A stretch of 50,701 nt of DNA from Mortierella sp. BCC40632 (GCA_011634665.1 WAEK01000043.1:1-50701), one strand, 5' to 3'. Counted from the first letter of the stretch, positions 23,801 to 34,084 are shown. Numbers and translations are program-made. The notes: generated by a model not told the origin, from the letters alone.

Positions 23801-24651
23801 GGCAGGAACTCCATCGCCTCATGGATGTCAAGCTGGCACTGTCTACTGCATTCCACCCACAGACGGATGGACAGACAGAGCGTGCCATCCAGACATTATC
23901 CGTTATGTTACGGGCCTATGCAGACGAAAGACAGACAAACTGGGATATCTTGTTACCATCCGTGGAGTTCGCCTACAACAACTCCGTTAACCCTACGACC
24001 GGCTTCTCTCCATTCTTCATGAACTATGGCTTCCATCCCCGTATTCCCGCTTCCCTCCTACAACCCCCCGCGTCATCAGTACCTAGCGTGGAGGACTTTG
24101 TCAAAGAACAACACCTTGTACTCAGGGAGACCCAGGAGAACATTCGCCTCGCCCAGGAAAGACAGGTGTGGAACGCAGATCAGAGACGGAGAGATCATGA
24201 TTTCAAAGTAGGAGACAGAGTTATGTTGAACGCTGAAAATATCACCTTGCCCAAGGACAGAGGAGTGAAGACCAGAGCTCAGAAGCTACTTGCTCGATTT
24301 ATTGGACCTTTCACTATCATCGAACAGCACTCCCCCGTTACCTTCCGCCTTGAGTTGCCACCGACTTACAAGATCCATGATGTTTTCCACGTGGACAGGT
24401 TCCGACACTACCACGAGTCACCCGAAGAACTTGGACAGCGAGCACCGCCTCGTCCAGACCCTGAGTTGATCGACGGCGAGGAGGAATATGAGGTAGAGAG
24501 AATCCTCAACTACCGCTTGTACCGTAGACAACACCAGTTTCTCGTCTTATGGAAAGGATACAACAACGAGGACGCAACATGGGAACCGGCCCGCAACCTC
24601 GACCACTGCAAGGAGACTGTTGACAGATACAAGGAAGAACATGGATTGGAC

Positions 24652-24657
<6 letters not shown>
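20860..24657 (+). CDS. Element B Pol (frameshifted)
   Basis: Reached by -1 frameshifting from gag. In order: a linker, an aspartic protease (LIDGGAEGNVLS), reverse transcriptase with YLDD (SYLDDVLIYS), RNase H (GVDASSYAVGG; THEQELLAIVHALRTWRYYL), integrase zinc region and core (VFVDKLSKQ, ISDRDSKF, DGQTERA) and a chromodomain (EEYEVERILNYRLYRRQHQF...DDATWEP-like). The frame breaks near 21005-21050 (an A-run), near 23215-23290 and again before 23580, in the H2C2 region. Most of the rest is open in two long stretches (about 21052-23289 and 23578-24657). All catalytic residues that I looked for are present. Because the LTRs are identical, the breaks may be sequence errors rather than mutations. 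Confidence 0.9.

Positions 24658-24692
<35 letters not shown>
24656..24692 (+). repeat. 37-nt internal poly(A) run in element B
   Basis: The run begins within the pol stop codon TAA. Element A has its polypurine tract at this very position (TGGATTTTTAAAAGGGAAAGG in A against TGGACTTCTAAAAAA in B). In B, therefore, the A-run replaces the polypurine tract and marks the left junction of the extra segment. Confidence 0.85.
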
Positions 24693-24694
<2 letters not shown>

Positions 24695-24857
24695 TCATGC
24701 TGGCATCATGTGATGAACCTGGCATCCAATCAGAAATCGACATGTCATCAGGATGCTGGGACCAGATGTACAAATTATAGATGGATGCTGAAATCGACAA
24801 ACCTCTCTCTCTTCTCTCCTCATCAACCTCACCACCACCAACACACACACACACACA

Positions 24858-25622
24858 ATGGCCGCCGCCCCCTCCCCTAAGACAGCTACCCCCGTCCCAA
24901 AGACACCTGCCCCCCCGTCCCAAAGACACCTGCCCCCCGTCCCAAAGACACCACCCCCCCCGTCCCAAAGACACCTGCCCCCCGTCCCAAAGACACCTGC
25001 CCCCCCCTCGCCCCAACGACTCCCCCTCCCCTGCCCCAATGACGCCCCCCCTTCCACCCCCTCAAGGACGACCAAACCACCCTCCCTCAGTGCCAGCGCA
25101 GGCACAGACCAGGCCACAGCAGCCGACCCCACAACAACAGCACCAACGACTGGGGCAAGGCGACTCGGCACTGTCGGCAGAGGAGAGACAATGGAATTAC
25201 TTGAGGGACACACGACAAACGCGCCAACCGTTGTCTTTCGAAAGGTTGATGCTCGCCATCGAGGATGAGTTAACATTCTCAAGAGCCATGGCTATGAGGT
25301 TCGAAAAGACTTGCGACACTGACTTGGACAAGGCTGGGGTGTTCTCTCGAGAAATGCAGCAAAGCAAAAAAAAAAGGAGAGCAGAGTATAACGACCTTGC
25401 GCTGATGTATTTTTCCGGAACAGGTGGATACAAAAAGTTCGCAAAGACCGCTCGACGACATGCAAGGATCAGCAACGCGAACTTTTGGACAAACACGTGG
25501 AGGCATACATGGCCAACACCTCCTTGTTCAGGGAACTCTTCGTGAGAGAAGCGGACCATACTTCTCACGTACCCCCACCTAACCAACAACCAAAGAACCC
25601 TCCCCAGAGCCGTAGTAATTAG
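24858..25622 (+). CDS. Extra ORF (ORF3) of element B, unknown function
   Basis: The likely start is the ATG at 24858 (context ACACACAATGG), after a CA repeat. The first third is proline-rich and built from a 24-bp DNA repeat. The rest is charged and helical (AEERQWNYLRDTRQ; FERLMLAIEDELTFSRAM) with possible coiled coil. The reading shifts frame at least twice (between about 25000-25140 and near 25450). The last frame reads KDQQRELLDKHVEAYM and ends with TAG at 25620-25622, directly before the polypurine tract. I recognise no domain; it is neither a classic Env (no membrane segment) nor part of Pol. Element A lacks it. I infer a captured host or foreign transcript, in the position where env lies in other elements. 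Confidence 0.55.
24889..25010 (+). repeat. 24-bp minisatellite in ORF3
   Basis: About five or six imperfect tandem copies of a unit around GTCCCAAAGACACCTGCCCC. It encodes alternating PPSQRHL and PVPKTPA type peptides depending on frame. The varying C-run lengths change the frame between units. Confidence 0.85.
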
Positions 25623-25645
25623 ATTTTTTTTTTTAAATGGGAAGG

Positions 25646-25717
25646 TGCAGCAGTATATAAATACCTCTCACCACCCTCTAATAAACGACAGCTCTTTCTA
25701 CGACTCTTGCTGTTGCA
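25646..25717 (+). repeat. 3' LTR of element B (72 bp)
   Basis: Identical to 19734-19805 and followed by the TAGCC duplication. Immediately upstream is a T-run and then AAATGGGAAGG, the presumed polypurine tract (about 25635-25645). Confidence 0.94.
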
Positions 25718-25722
25718 TAGCC

Positions 25723-27021
25723 AGACATTAGATCCAGCTTGGTAAAGTACTTGGAGTCTCGGATCCTATCGATGAGCTCATCGATGCGTGGAAGAGGGTG
25801 CCTGTTTTTCTTTGTGATACGGTTCAATCCCCGGTAGTCGACACACATACGCAATGTACCTTCTTTCTTCTTCACAAAAAGGACAGGGGCACCATATGGA
25901 GAAGTACTTGGCTTGATGAATCCCTTTTTCAATAGCTCATCAAGTTGCTTACGAAGCTCATCCAGTTCGGCAATTGAAAGACGAATAACAGGTCGAACAG
26001 GGGGGTCGGCTGTTGGGTCAGTCTCGATGTGCATTTCGTCGCCTCTGTCCGGTGGGAGGCCATCAGGAAGTGTTTTGGGAAACACGTCGGAGTACTCTTC
26101 CAGGATCGGGGTCACTTCAGGAGGTGTCTCTTTTTTTCTGCCTCATTGGGAGCGAGGTTGACCAGTGCCATAAATACCTCACTTCCTGGTTGGGTCATCA
26201 TGGAGTGGAAGTTGATGGGGCTCAAGACAAATTCATCGGTGGTACGGGTAAGTGATGGGGCGTCTGACTCTGAACAGCACCAGAATACCTTATTGCCATT
26301 GTGTCGGAAGTGCAAGTCGTTTGTCTGCCAGTTGATACGGGGGTTGATCCGTGTGAGCCAAGGTTTTCCGAGGATTAAGTCGTACTTTGATAACTTGTAT
26401 TCGATTGCATCGATGAAGTCATCATACTTGTCTCGTTGTAGTTGAATAGTGCATGCATTCGCCGCGAATGATGCAGAGCCGTTTGGGAGGACAATAGGGA
26501 TAGGGTCGATTGAGGTGGTGGGAATGGAGTGTTTCTTTTTCTGAAAGAGTAGCTGATGACATTACCTTCAGCACCACCGTCGATCAATATTTTTGCTGGG
26601 TGACCATTCACAGAGCCAATGAATGTCAGCAGAGTCCGTTCTGCGTCCTTGAGAGACAAAGAACAAAAGCTTAATCTTTTTCGGCTTTTTTGATTTCTTT
26701 GTATCCTTGGAGGGAGAGTCTAAAGACGAGGGAGCAAGTGGGTCCAGGTCCACCGTCGCACACGAGTTTGTCTTCTCACTGACAAAGTCAGATTGAGGGT
26801 CCGAAAACATGTGGTCAGGGGTTGGGGGTAGGTCAGAGTCTTTCTTACATAATAGGGGAGTTTCAATAGGAGGAGTGGGTAGTGAGGTGGAGTGGGTACA
26901 AACAATTTTATTCTCCGTATTTTTAATACTTAACTCTAGACTACTTGCACTCCCCCTGTCCAGAGACAAGGAGGAGGGAGCTTCAGCGGCCGGGTCCTGG
27001 ACTAATCCCGGTCGCTCGAGG
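25723..27021 (-). pseudogene. Element A Pol, 5' part: protease and RT N-terminus
   Basis: On the minus strand, after the frameshift signal, a linker rich in Ser/Pro/Thr is followed by a protease (LIDGGAEGNVIS, about 26590) and the RT fingers and palm (PVRPVIRLSIAELDELRKQL, GAPVLFVKKKEG, LRMCVDYRGLN) up to KYFTKLDLMSGY, where element B enters. At least three frame changes occur (near 26650, 26540 and 26125), the last in a run of seven T. The same domains in B sit in one frame, so these breaks are secondary. Confidence 0.88.
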
Positions 27022-27029
27022 CTTTTCCC
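26985..27029 (-). promoter_or_regulatory. Candidate -1 frameshift signal, gag-pol of A
   Basis: On the minus strand GGGAAAA (27023-27029) is followed after 6 nt by AGCGACCGGG (27007-27016), which pairs with CCCGGCCGCT (26985-26994) with one A-C mismatch. The frame here reads tcG GGA AAA in gag. The sequence is the same as in E and matches the hairpin position in B. Confidence 0.75.
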
Positions 27030-27910
27030 GACTCCGCGGAGCCGGTGCCCTCATCGGTCGCTATGTTATTCACATGCCGACCGCCATTTTTGCCTGGGCA
27101 CTCATTTGCGCGGTGTCCATCACGGCGGCACTTGAAGCAAGCACCCCTGGCCATGAGCTTTTTCCTTTCGGTGTCAGTTAATTTTGGGGGGGGCTTGAGC
27201 CTTGGAGGTGTCGTCGGAGGGCATTGATCTCCATTCGAAGATTATCGATCTCCATCGGGGTTGGGCCAGATGCTGGAGCCTGCATTTGTGCTGCCACAAC
27301 GGAAGCTTGGGTTGTCACGAATCCCGACTGGTTATTCCTTGGGTTGTCTGGTGTAAAGTTGTACACTCTGTCGTACTGCTCGGCTGCCTCGAGGAGTTGG
27401 TAGATATTCAAAACCTGAGTGATCATGAGAGCTCTGAGGAGTTGCTGTAAGTTCTTGGGGCATCCTTCCAAAAAGGAGACGTGTGCAAACTTCTCCAGCT
27501 CGGCACGAGTAAAGTCCGAGGTGGCATCGGCGAGGAGAGCCGTAAGGGGAGGCGCTTTGGTTTCGGCGACATGAGCATCAACAGTAGTGGTCATTTTCAG
27601 AGTCGCCAGTCTTGATCGCAGCACTTGGTCAAAGTCGGAGGGGATGTAAGCCAACTTGAATTTTTTTTTCTCAAACTCGGCAAAGTCAGCATCATCGGCG
27701 AGACCGGAACCGTCGAACCATTGTCCTGCTGCATCGCCTAGAAGGGAAGCAGCGACCACTGTCTTGATTGAATCTGGTGTGGCCGTCGCCAGAAAATATC
27801 GCTTCACACTGCGGAGCCATGTCAGGGCAGTGAATCCATCGCGGCTACCTTGATACTTCTCAGGATGGGGGTAACGGTAGGAAGGGCAGAGGGTTGGGCT
27901 TCGGAGGACA
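27002..27910 (-). pseudogene. Element A Gag (frameshifted)
   Basis: The start ATG is at 27908-27910. The protein is nearly identical to Gag of element E (FTALTWLRSVKRYF; LRSRLATLKMTTTVDAH; PTPMEIDNLRMEINALRRHL), followed by a CCHC knuckle (CFKCRRDGHRANEC). Relative to E, it lacks one C in the run near 27884, which breaks the frame after about 10 codons, and it carries paired compensating indels near 27660 and 27560. A run of eight C near 27190 separates the capsid part from the zinc knuckle. Confidence 0.88.
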
Positions 27911-28125
27911 TTGTGATATCGAGACGTGATAAGGCTTCAACAAGGGGATCAAGGAGTAGGCAAGGTTCTGGTGTTTGGGGTGGTTGGGAGGGGGGAGGCA
28001 GAGGTCAGGGGGGTCAGGGGGGGGGGAGGGCTCAGGGTGGGGGAGTGGTTATAGCGGACGTTGTGAAAAAAAAAAAAATTATCAGGGGCCAGGGTTCAGG
28101 GTGAATCAGAATACCTTTGCTGCCA

Positions 28126-28195
28126 TGCAACAGTAAGGGGTCAGAAGAGCTGCTGTTTATTAGAGGGGGAGGGAGGGTCTATTTATACTGGTACA
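28126..28195 (-). repeat. 5' LTR of element A (70 bp)
   Basis: Identical to 17151-17220. The PBS (TGGCAGCAAAGG, minus) adjoins at 28114-28125. To its right, LINE sequence starts at once at 28196 without a target duplication matching the other end. Confidence 0.92.
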
Positions 28196-28597
28196 TCTAC
28201 GCGGCACTATTCATAACTTTGCCTTCGTTGGTCGCTCTATTTTGGAGCTCCTCGTGGAGTCCTCTTACAAGGACAACTTGGTTTCAACACTTGCTGCTTT
28301 TTCTTTCCGCCACCTTCCCACATATGATCCTTCTGTCCCAGGTGACGCCACTGCGACTCCTGAGGTTCGTGTTAGAGTCAAAAAGGCCTACAGCGATCGT
28401 CTTACTAAGACGGTTGTAGTGTTTCCCATGAGTCGAGTTGAGTTGAGTTGGAGGTTCGACTCAACTCAACTCATGCCCACATGAGTTGGAAAAAATCTGA
28501 ACTCAACTCAACTCATGAGTCGAAAAGTTTGAACTCAACTCAACTCAACTCAACGCATGAGTTGAAAAGTTGAACTCATCTCAACTCAGGGCATCTA

Positions 28598-30224
28598 CAG
28601 TGGGCGCCAAAATGGTTTCAATAATTCTCAAATTTTCATATTTTAGCAATTTTCTACCCATCGAGAATATGTAAATGCACCTTGTTGCTTAGATTGAAAA
28701 CAATACCCAGAATGCCTTGTTCACGACAGTGTAAACAGATTTTCAATATGTTGTCAGAAAGGCGTGCTATGAGGTAAATTGTTGAAGCTAGATATTGGAA
28801 CCATTTCGCCACTTGGGCACGCCATTTATATTTATTGCTATTTCATCTCTTTTTTCACAATCGTTTGTCTTATATCTACAGTCAGTCAGAGAGATTAAAA
28901 GAAGATGAATAGATCTTGACAAGTTTGATATAAAATACGGGTGCAATCGCTCGAAAATGGTCGATATTCCTCCATCATGAAAAAAACGAAAGAAGACACT
29001 CAAAACTCTATCATAAGCCAGCTAAAAGCAGGCTACTCCGTCAAGAATGTCGCTAGACGATTATCAGTCAGCCCTGCTTCTGTTTCAAGGATCCGAACCA
29101 AGCATTTACCTACTCTACAAAGGCAACCAACAGGAAGACCAAGAATTCTCTCGGCTCGCTCCAAGAATGATCTCAACAGAAAGTTACTTTCCGGCATGTT
29201 GAAGACTGGCAAGCAGGTCCACAAGAGCCTCAATGGTGAAGGGACAGTTATCTCGTACAGATCAGTCCTTCGCAACCTCAGGGAGATCGGCTTTCAAGCG
29301 AAGAAAAAAAGTCAAAAAGCCTTTCCTTAGTAAGCGACACAAGCAAGCGCGGTTGGAGTGGGCAAGAGGTCATAAAAATTGGACCATCGATGACTGAAGC
29401 GAGTGGTATTCTCAGATGAAACAAAGATAAACATCTGGAACTCGGACGGGATACAATATTACTGGGCTAAGCCAGGCGATCCGGTTCAACCATTTCATCT
29501 TCAACCTACTGTCAAGCATGGAGGTGGATCCTTGATGTTCTGGGGCTGTATGACGTCCAAGGGACTTGGCTATGGCTGTCAGATCTATGAAGGAACTATG
29601 AAAAAGGAGGATTACATCAATATTCTCGACACAACATTGAAAGAAAGTCTCGAGTATTATGATCTCGGAAAAAAATGACTTCATTTTTCAGCACGACAAC
29701 GACCCCAAACACAAAGCCAAAGCAACAACCAAGTACCTGGAGGATCAGGATATTGAGGTTCTTCGATGGCCTGCACAATCAGCAGATTTAAATCCAATCG
29801 AGCATGTTTGGGACAAGCTGAAGGTTCAGATTGGTCAACGAGAGAAGCGGCCTACGAGTGTTCATGAATTGTGGGATATGGTGCTGGAGGAATGGGAGCT
29901 GATACCACAGGATATGATTGACAAGCTCTATGAGTCGATGCCACGAAGAGTAGAGGCCGTGTTGAAAGCGAAAGGGGGGAATACGAGGTATTGAAGAATT
30001 TTCCCGGACTAGTGGCAAAATGGTTTCTATGAGACGACAACATTGGAGGCGGCATAGCTCGCTCATGTGAAGTGATAAAGGCCCGCTTTCTTATTTCTCG
30101 GGTCCACCATTGATAAGACTTTCCTTTCTATTAGAATTGAATATGAAAGAGAAAGAAAGAATAAACGAGAAAATTAGAAAAAGCGAAATTTCTGAAAACA
30201 TTGAAACCATTTTGGCGCCAACTG
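28598..30224 (+). mobile_element. Tc1/mariner transposon
   Basis: 1627 bp flanked by TA (28596-28597 and 30225-30226). The inverted ends start CAGTGGGCGCCAAAATGG and CAGTTGGCGCCAAAATGG and match over about 26 bases. It carries one transposase gene in three frames. Confidence 0.93.
28941..29994 (+). pseudogene. Tc1-type transposase, frame broken three times
   Basis: The N-terminal DNA-binding part has a helix-turn-helix (SVKNVARRLSVSPASVSRI) and a GRPR-like AT-hook (TGRPRIL). The catalytic core shows VFSDET, HDNDPKH and SADLNPIEHVW with exactly 34 residues between the second D and the E, the DD34E spacing of Tc1 elements. Frames change in the A-run at 29304-29310, at GACTGAAGC near 29393 (one G missing) and in the A-run near 29669. 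It would cut and paste the element at TA sites. As written it is inactive, but two of the three breaks are in A-runs and may be sequence errors. Confidence 0.9.
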
Positions 30225-30969
30225 TACGCCCTGTAAGCGAGTCGACTCACTCCAGCTCAACTCAACTCAACTCAACTCAAGAGTTCATGAGTCGAAAAAA
30301 GCTTCGACTCAACTCAACTCATGTTACACGAGTTGGGGGAAAGTTTGAACTCAACTCAACTCATGAGTTGAGTTGAGTTGAGTCGGTGAGTTGGTGAGTT
30401 GAGTTGAAGAACACTAGACGTTTGGCTCAACCACCCTGCCTGTTGTCCGCGAGCACTTTTTGAATTTGCTCCGCATCGGCAACTTGCCGATTCCTGAGGA
30501 TCTACCTGACAAGACTATCCCTGTGCCTCTCCCTATTGCCACTTCTGCTCCTGCAGTTGCTGCTGATGTTGAGATGAACTGCGATACACCTTCTGTCCCT
30601 GCCCCTGCCGCCGATCCAGTCGCTGAAGACTCTGGGGAAGAACTTTAATGAATAGTAAGTTTGTTCGTATTGCCTACCTCAATTGTCGTGGCCTTCCTGG
30701 TCTTGACTTTGAGCGTATTTGTTCTTTCGTTCCCTCCCAGTTTGACATTTTCATTTGCTCCGAGACATGGTACTTGGATCAGTCCTTGTACTCTTCTCAT
30801 CCCCTCTTCCTTTGTTCCTCCCCCCTCCCTCAGGCCACTGCAGCTGGTCGCCGCCATGGTGGTCTCCTCTGCATTGTGTCACCCCTTGTTCGTCGCCATC
30901 TATCCTTTTATGTTACGTCCCATTCCATTAATCTTTCCCTCCTTGGTTCCACCCTCCGTTCCCTCTATC

Positions 30970-31114
30970 TAGTGTTTCTCAAAAAAAGCCCGAGCCAAAA
31001 AAGCTAGTCCCACACAATGTAAAATTTCTCGGTGAAAGCTCACCCGACTCGGCTCGAAAATTTACATTGTGTGGGACTGACTTTTTTGGCTCGGGCTTTT
31101 TTTGAGAAACACTA
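30970..31114. mobile_element. hAT-like hairpin MITE, copy 1 (145 bp)
   Basis: Ends TAGTGTTTCTC and GAGAAACACTA with a perfect 8-bp duplication CCTCTATC on both sides (30962-30969 and 31115-31122). The whole element is one near-perfect hairpin apart from a short centre. It lies in the endonuclease region of LINE-1 ORF2. Confidence 0.92.
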
Positions 31115-33102
31115 CCTCTATCTGCCACCTTCTCTTCCCATCGCCGACTTTGAATCCTTTTTCATCCGCCACATCTCCTGTTCTACTTCTTCCCCTGGTC
31201 TTCCTGATGTTATTCTTGGCGACCTCAATGTGCGTCTCGACTCTTTGTCTGGTCGTGGTTCTCGTGGAGGCCCTTCAGATCGAGTTGAATGTGTGTCGAG
31301 GGTCATGAGATCTGGTTGTTATTTCCTTAACCTCCCTTCTCCTGGCACCGCCAAGAATCATCACGCACTGGTCCGCTGCCGTCAAGACTTCCGTTGGTCT
31401 TATGTTGATTCGTCTCCATATACCACGTCTGACCACAAGGTGATGGACTGCGTCCTAGAGCTTCGTGCTCCTATGGATGTGTCCCCGACTCAAGAGGCCC
31501 GCAGGTTCAACCTGAAATATCTCGTGCACGCCCGCGTTCGCTCAGACCTATGCAACAGCTTTGATGCTTGCGCTGAGGACTTGGCCGATTACAGTAGTCA
31601 AGTTCTTCACCGCGTTGAGGAACTGTCTACGGCTGGTGGGCTTGATGTTATTTCTTTGGTTGATCGCCAGCGCTTGGTCGACGACTTGGATGAATCTATT
31701 GTTAGTGCCATTCATGTTGCCGCCGAGGAGGTGTGTGGTTCGTATGTTCCGTCCGTGATGCGCGCTTCTGCTGATCGACTCTGGGATGATATCTCAGATG
31801 CTCCTTCGTTGGCTGACGCTGTCCGTACTTTCAAACGAGCTTGCCGCACAAAGACTGTTACCCTGACGTCTCGAGATCCTTCGATCACTCCTGCTGAGGA
31901 TGCTGTGAACCACTTTTCTGGTGTGTTTCGGCAGACTCGCGACGAGTTGCTTCCCCCCTCCTGTCTCACCTTATCGTGGAGTCTCATTCACAAATGAAAT
32001 CCTGTGGTCTGACGACTTTGGTCTGACGACTTTGATTCGGTTTTGGAGAAAGTATCGAGCTCATGTTGCAGGGGGGAGAGGATGGTGTTCATATTCGCCT
32101 TCTTCGAGCCCTTATTGGTTCTAGTCTTCCGTTTCGGACTATTGAGTTGTTCCGGTTGTGTTGTCTACTCGGTGTGACACCTGCCTCATGGAACCGCTCG
32201 GTAATCTTCCCCATCCCCAAGGGTGAGGAGACAACTATCAACAAATTCAGACCCATTTCACTTACTGTGATGATGCGTCGGTCCTTTGAGAGGTTGTTGA
32301 TTCGGTTCTTCGAACGCTCCCCAGCGTTCCGCTTGCATTCGACTCAGGCTGGCTTTCGACGTGGGTTCTCCACGTTGACGCACGCTCTGACGGCCCACGA
32401 AGCTGCCATTCTCGGTCACCGTTGTAGGGTGTTTTACGACTTTGCTCAGGCGTATGACACTGTCCCTGTCCCACTCTTGCTTTCCAAGCTCGAGTCCAGG
32501 GGTGCTTCGACCCAGATTCTAGCTCTGGTTGATTCCCTCTTCCTGGGGACTTCTTCCAAGATCGTGGTGAATGGGCGGCAGACGAGATCGATAGACTTGA
32601 CCCGTGGTCTTTTCAAGGGTCTCTCTTGTCTCCTCTGCTGTTCGACGTCTTTATTGACGACCTTGCCTCCCTCTTGCATCAAGATACAGTGCCAAATAGC
32701 TGCCTCCCGCGATCGCTTCTGTTTGCTGACGATATCACGGCCTCGTCCGAGTTTCCGTCTGACTTACAGGTGTCGACCAACAAGCTTGCTGCCTGGTCTC
32801 ACGACAATGGCATGCAGTTGAATCTCTCCAAGTGTGGTGCTGTTGGCTTTGGCCCTCATGAACCCACTCCGATCATTCCTGGTCATGGAGAGATTCCCCG
32901 TGTTGACCGCTATACATATCTTGGATTCCCATTCGAGAAGTTAGGCATCAACTGGGAGGCTCACCTCGAGTCTACTGTTGCAAAGGCTACCTCGACTTTG
33001 GACATTTGTGTTCGTCGTGGAAGTCTTTGGCCTGCTGGTCTTCGCCTTGCCTTTTATCGCACCTTTGTTCGTTCTCAAATGGACTATGGTGCTGGCTTGG
33101 TC

Positions 33103-33247
33103 TAGTGTTTCTCAAAAAAAGCCCGAGCCAAAAAAGCCAGTCCCACACAATGTAAATTTTCGAGCCGAGTCGGGTGAGCTTTCACCGAGAAATTTTACAT
33201 TGTGTGGGACTAGCTTTTTTGGCTCGGGCTTTTTTTGAGAAACACTA
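33103..33247. mobile_element. hAT-like hairpin MITE, copy 2 (145 bp)
   Basis: Same length and ends as copy 1 but inverted in its centre. The duplication is GCTTGGTC (33095-33102 and 33248-33255). It interrupts LINE-1 ORF2 after the RT domain, placing a TAG at its first bases. Confidence 0.92.
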
Positions 33248-34084
33248 GCTTGGTCTATCGTTGGCTCATGAACTCGCCTGGTCGTAATGCTAGCACTCCG
33301 GCCCCGTTCCCCTTTGTCCACAAGAATGATACTTCGCGGTTCCAGTATCTTCTCCCGGTCCAGGCTGTACAAGATCGTGCACTTTGCTGGATCACAGGGC
33401 ACAACATTGGACTTGTCGCCATGCACTCCATGCTGGCTATTCCTGTTGTAACGCGTCGCTTTTCGGACTGGGCCTGTCTTTTGACTCGCCACTTCCAGAA
33501 AATGCACCACTCTAATCCTGCTGCACACATCCGTGGCCGCATTTGGTTCACCCTTCGCCCTCACGACCGCATCTTGCCCCATGTCACTCGTCACCAGGAT
33601 TATTCCCAGTGGTCGAGTGTCAAGAGAAGCATCGAGTCGCGCACCTTGGACCCATTGCCGCCTGGATTGACCCATGAGAGTACGGGGTACCCTCTCCGGT
33701 TATTCCTGCGGAACAAGTTTTATGCTGACGTTGGTTCTCTGAATCATGTCATGCCCCGCCAGTTTGTCCCAGAGATGCGAAAGCGACTTAGTGGCAGTTG
33801 CTACTTTGTCTTTTTTAATTCTCTTCGTCTCCGCAAGAATGCTATCGCTTGGAGTCTGAATCACTTTGCTGCTGGCTCAGATTGCTCCAAGTGTAAGCAG
33901 AGATTCTCTCGTCGCCATGTCAAGGAGTGCTTCGACGCTGACCTCTGTGGATATCTTCCTCGTGGTTGTGTTGATGCGTACCAAGCTTTCCTCCACAATC
34001 CTCCCCCGGGGCTGATCTTGCACTTTAATGTGATAGATTACCTCCTCCGCACGAAGAAGTTTTCTGCTCTTGCGACAGCCTTTG

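Larger units (their letters stand above)
19734..25717 (+). mobile_element. Ty3/gypsy element B inserted in element A
   Basis: 5984 bp bounded by two identical 72-bp LTRs (19734-19805 and 25646-25717) and a perfect 5-bp target duplication TAGCC (19729-19733 and 25718-25722). The insertion splits element A within its reverse transcriptase. The order is LTR, PBS, gag, a -1 frameshift signal, pol (PR-RT-RNase H-INT-chromodomain), a 37-nt A-run, an extra ORF, polypurine tract, LTR. Without the A-run and extra ORF it would be about 5.0 kb, the size of A. LTR identity implies a very recent insertion. Confidence 0.96.
17151..28195 (-). mobile_element. Ty3/gypsy chromodomain element A, interrupted by element B
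   Basis: On the minus strand the order is 5' LTR (28126-28195), PBS, gag, protease, RT start, [element B], rest of RT, RNase H, integrase, chromodomain, polypurine tract, 3' LTR (17151-17220). Removing B and its 5-bp duplication leaves 5056 bp. The two LTRs are 70 bp and identical, so insertion was recent, yet the 5' half of the coding region has several frameshifts. The flanks do not match each other (AGGTA left, TCTAC right), so no target duplication surrounds A as it stands. The AGGTA flank matches instead the flank of element E at 49313-49317, read in reverse. Confidence 0.93.
28417..30416. mobile_element. hAT-like element made of GAGTT/AACTC pentamers, carrying a Tc1
   Basis: Ends TAGTGTTTCCC and GAACACTA, flanked by the near-perfect 8-bp duplication GACGGTTG (28409-28416) / GACGTTTG (30417-30424). 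Without the nested Tc1 it is about 371 bp, mostly tandem GAGTT or AACTC pentamers with TCATGAGT interruptions. The TAG-type end and 8-bp duplication fit the hAT superfamily; it encodes nothing itself. Confidence 0.7.
28196..30648 (+). pseudogene. LINE-1 ORF1, C-terminal part, interrupted
   Basis: Coding from about 28198 (a segment with GRSILELLVESSYKDNLVST) runs to TKT at 28416, stops at the inserted element and resumes at 30425 (LPVVREHFLNLLRIGNLP...) to the TAA at 30646-30648. Deleting 28417-30416 with one copy of the 8-bp duplication joins the two parts in frame. The tail is rich in Pro/Ala and acidic. ORF1 proteins of such LINEs bind the element RNA. The N-terminus is absent, cut at the LTR of A. 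Confidence 0.8.

Noticed and set aside
24695..25282. Long minus-strand frame, glycine-rich, opposite ORF3
   Set aside because: It is the antisense shadow of the C-rich minisatellite; the plus-strand reading ends neatly before the polypurine tract and is preferred.
28114..28125. Assigning a particular tRNA to the TGGCAGCAAAGG primer site
   Set aside because: The complement ends in CCA as required, but I cannot match it to a host tRNA without the genome's tRNA set.
28439..28570. GAGTT/AACTC array as a CRISPR or centromeric satellite
   Set aside because: Units are 5 bp without spacers and are confined to one element with transposon-like ends.
28411..30418. TA target duplication (Tc1-type) for the pentamer element
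   Set aside because: The TA is part of the TAGTG...CACTA ends themselves. The 8-bp duplication restores the LINE frame, whereas TA does not.
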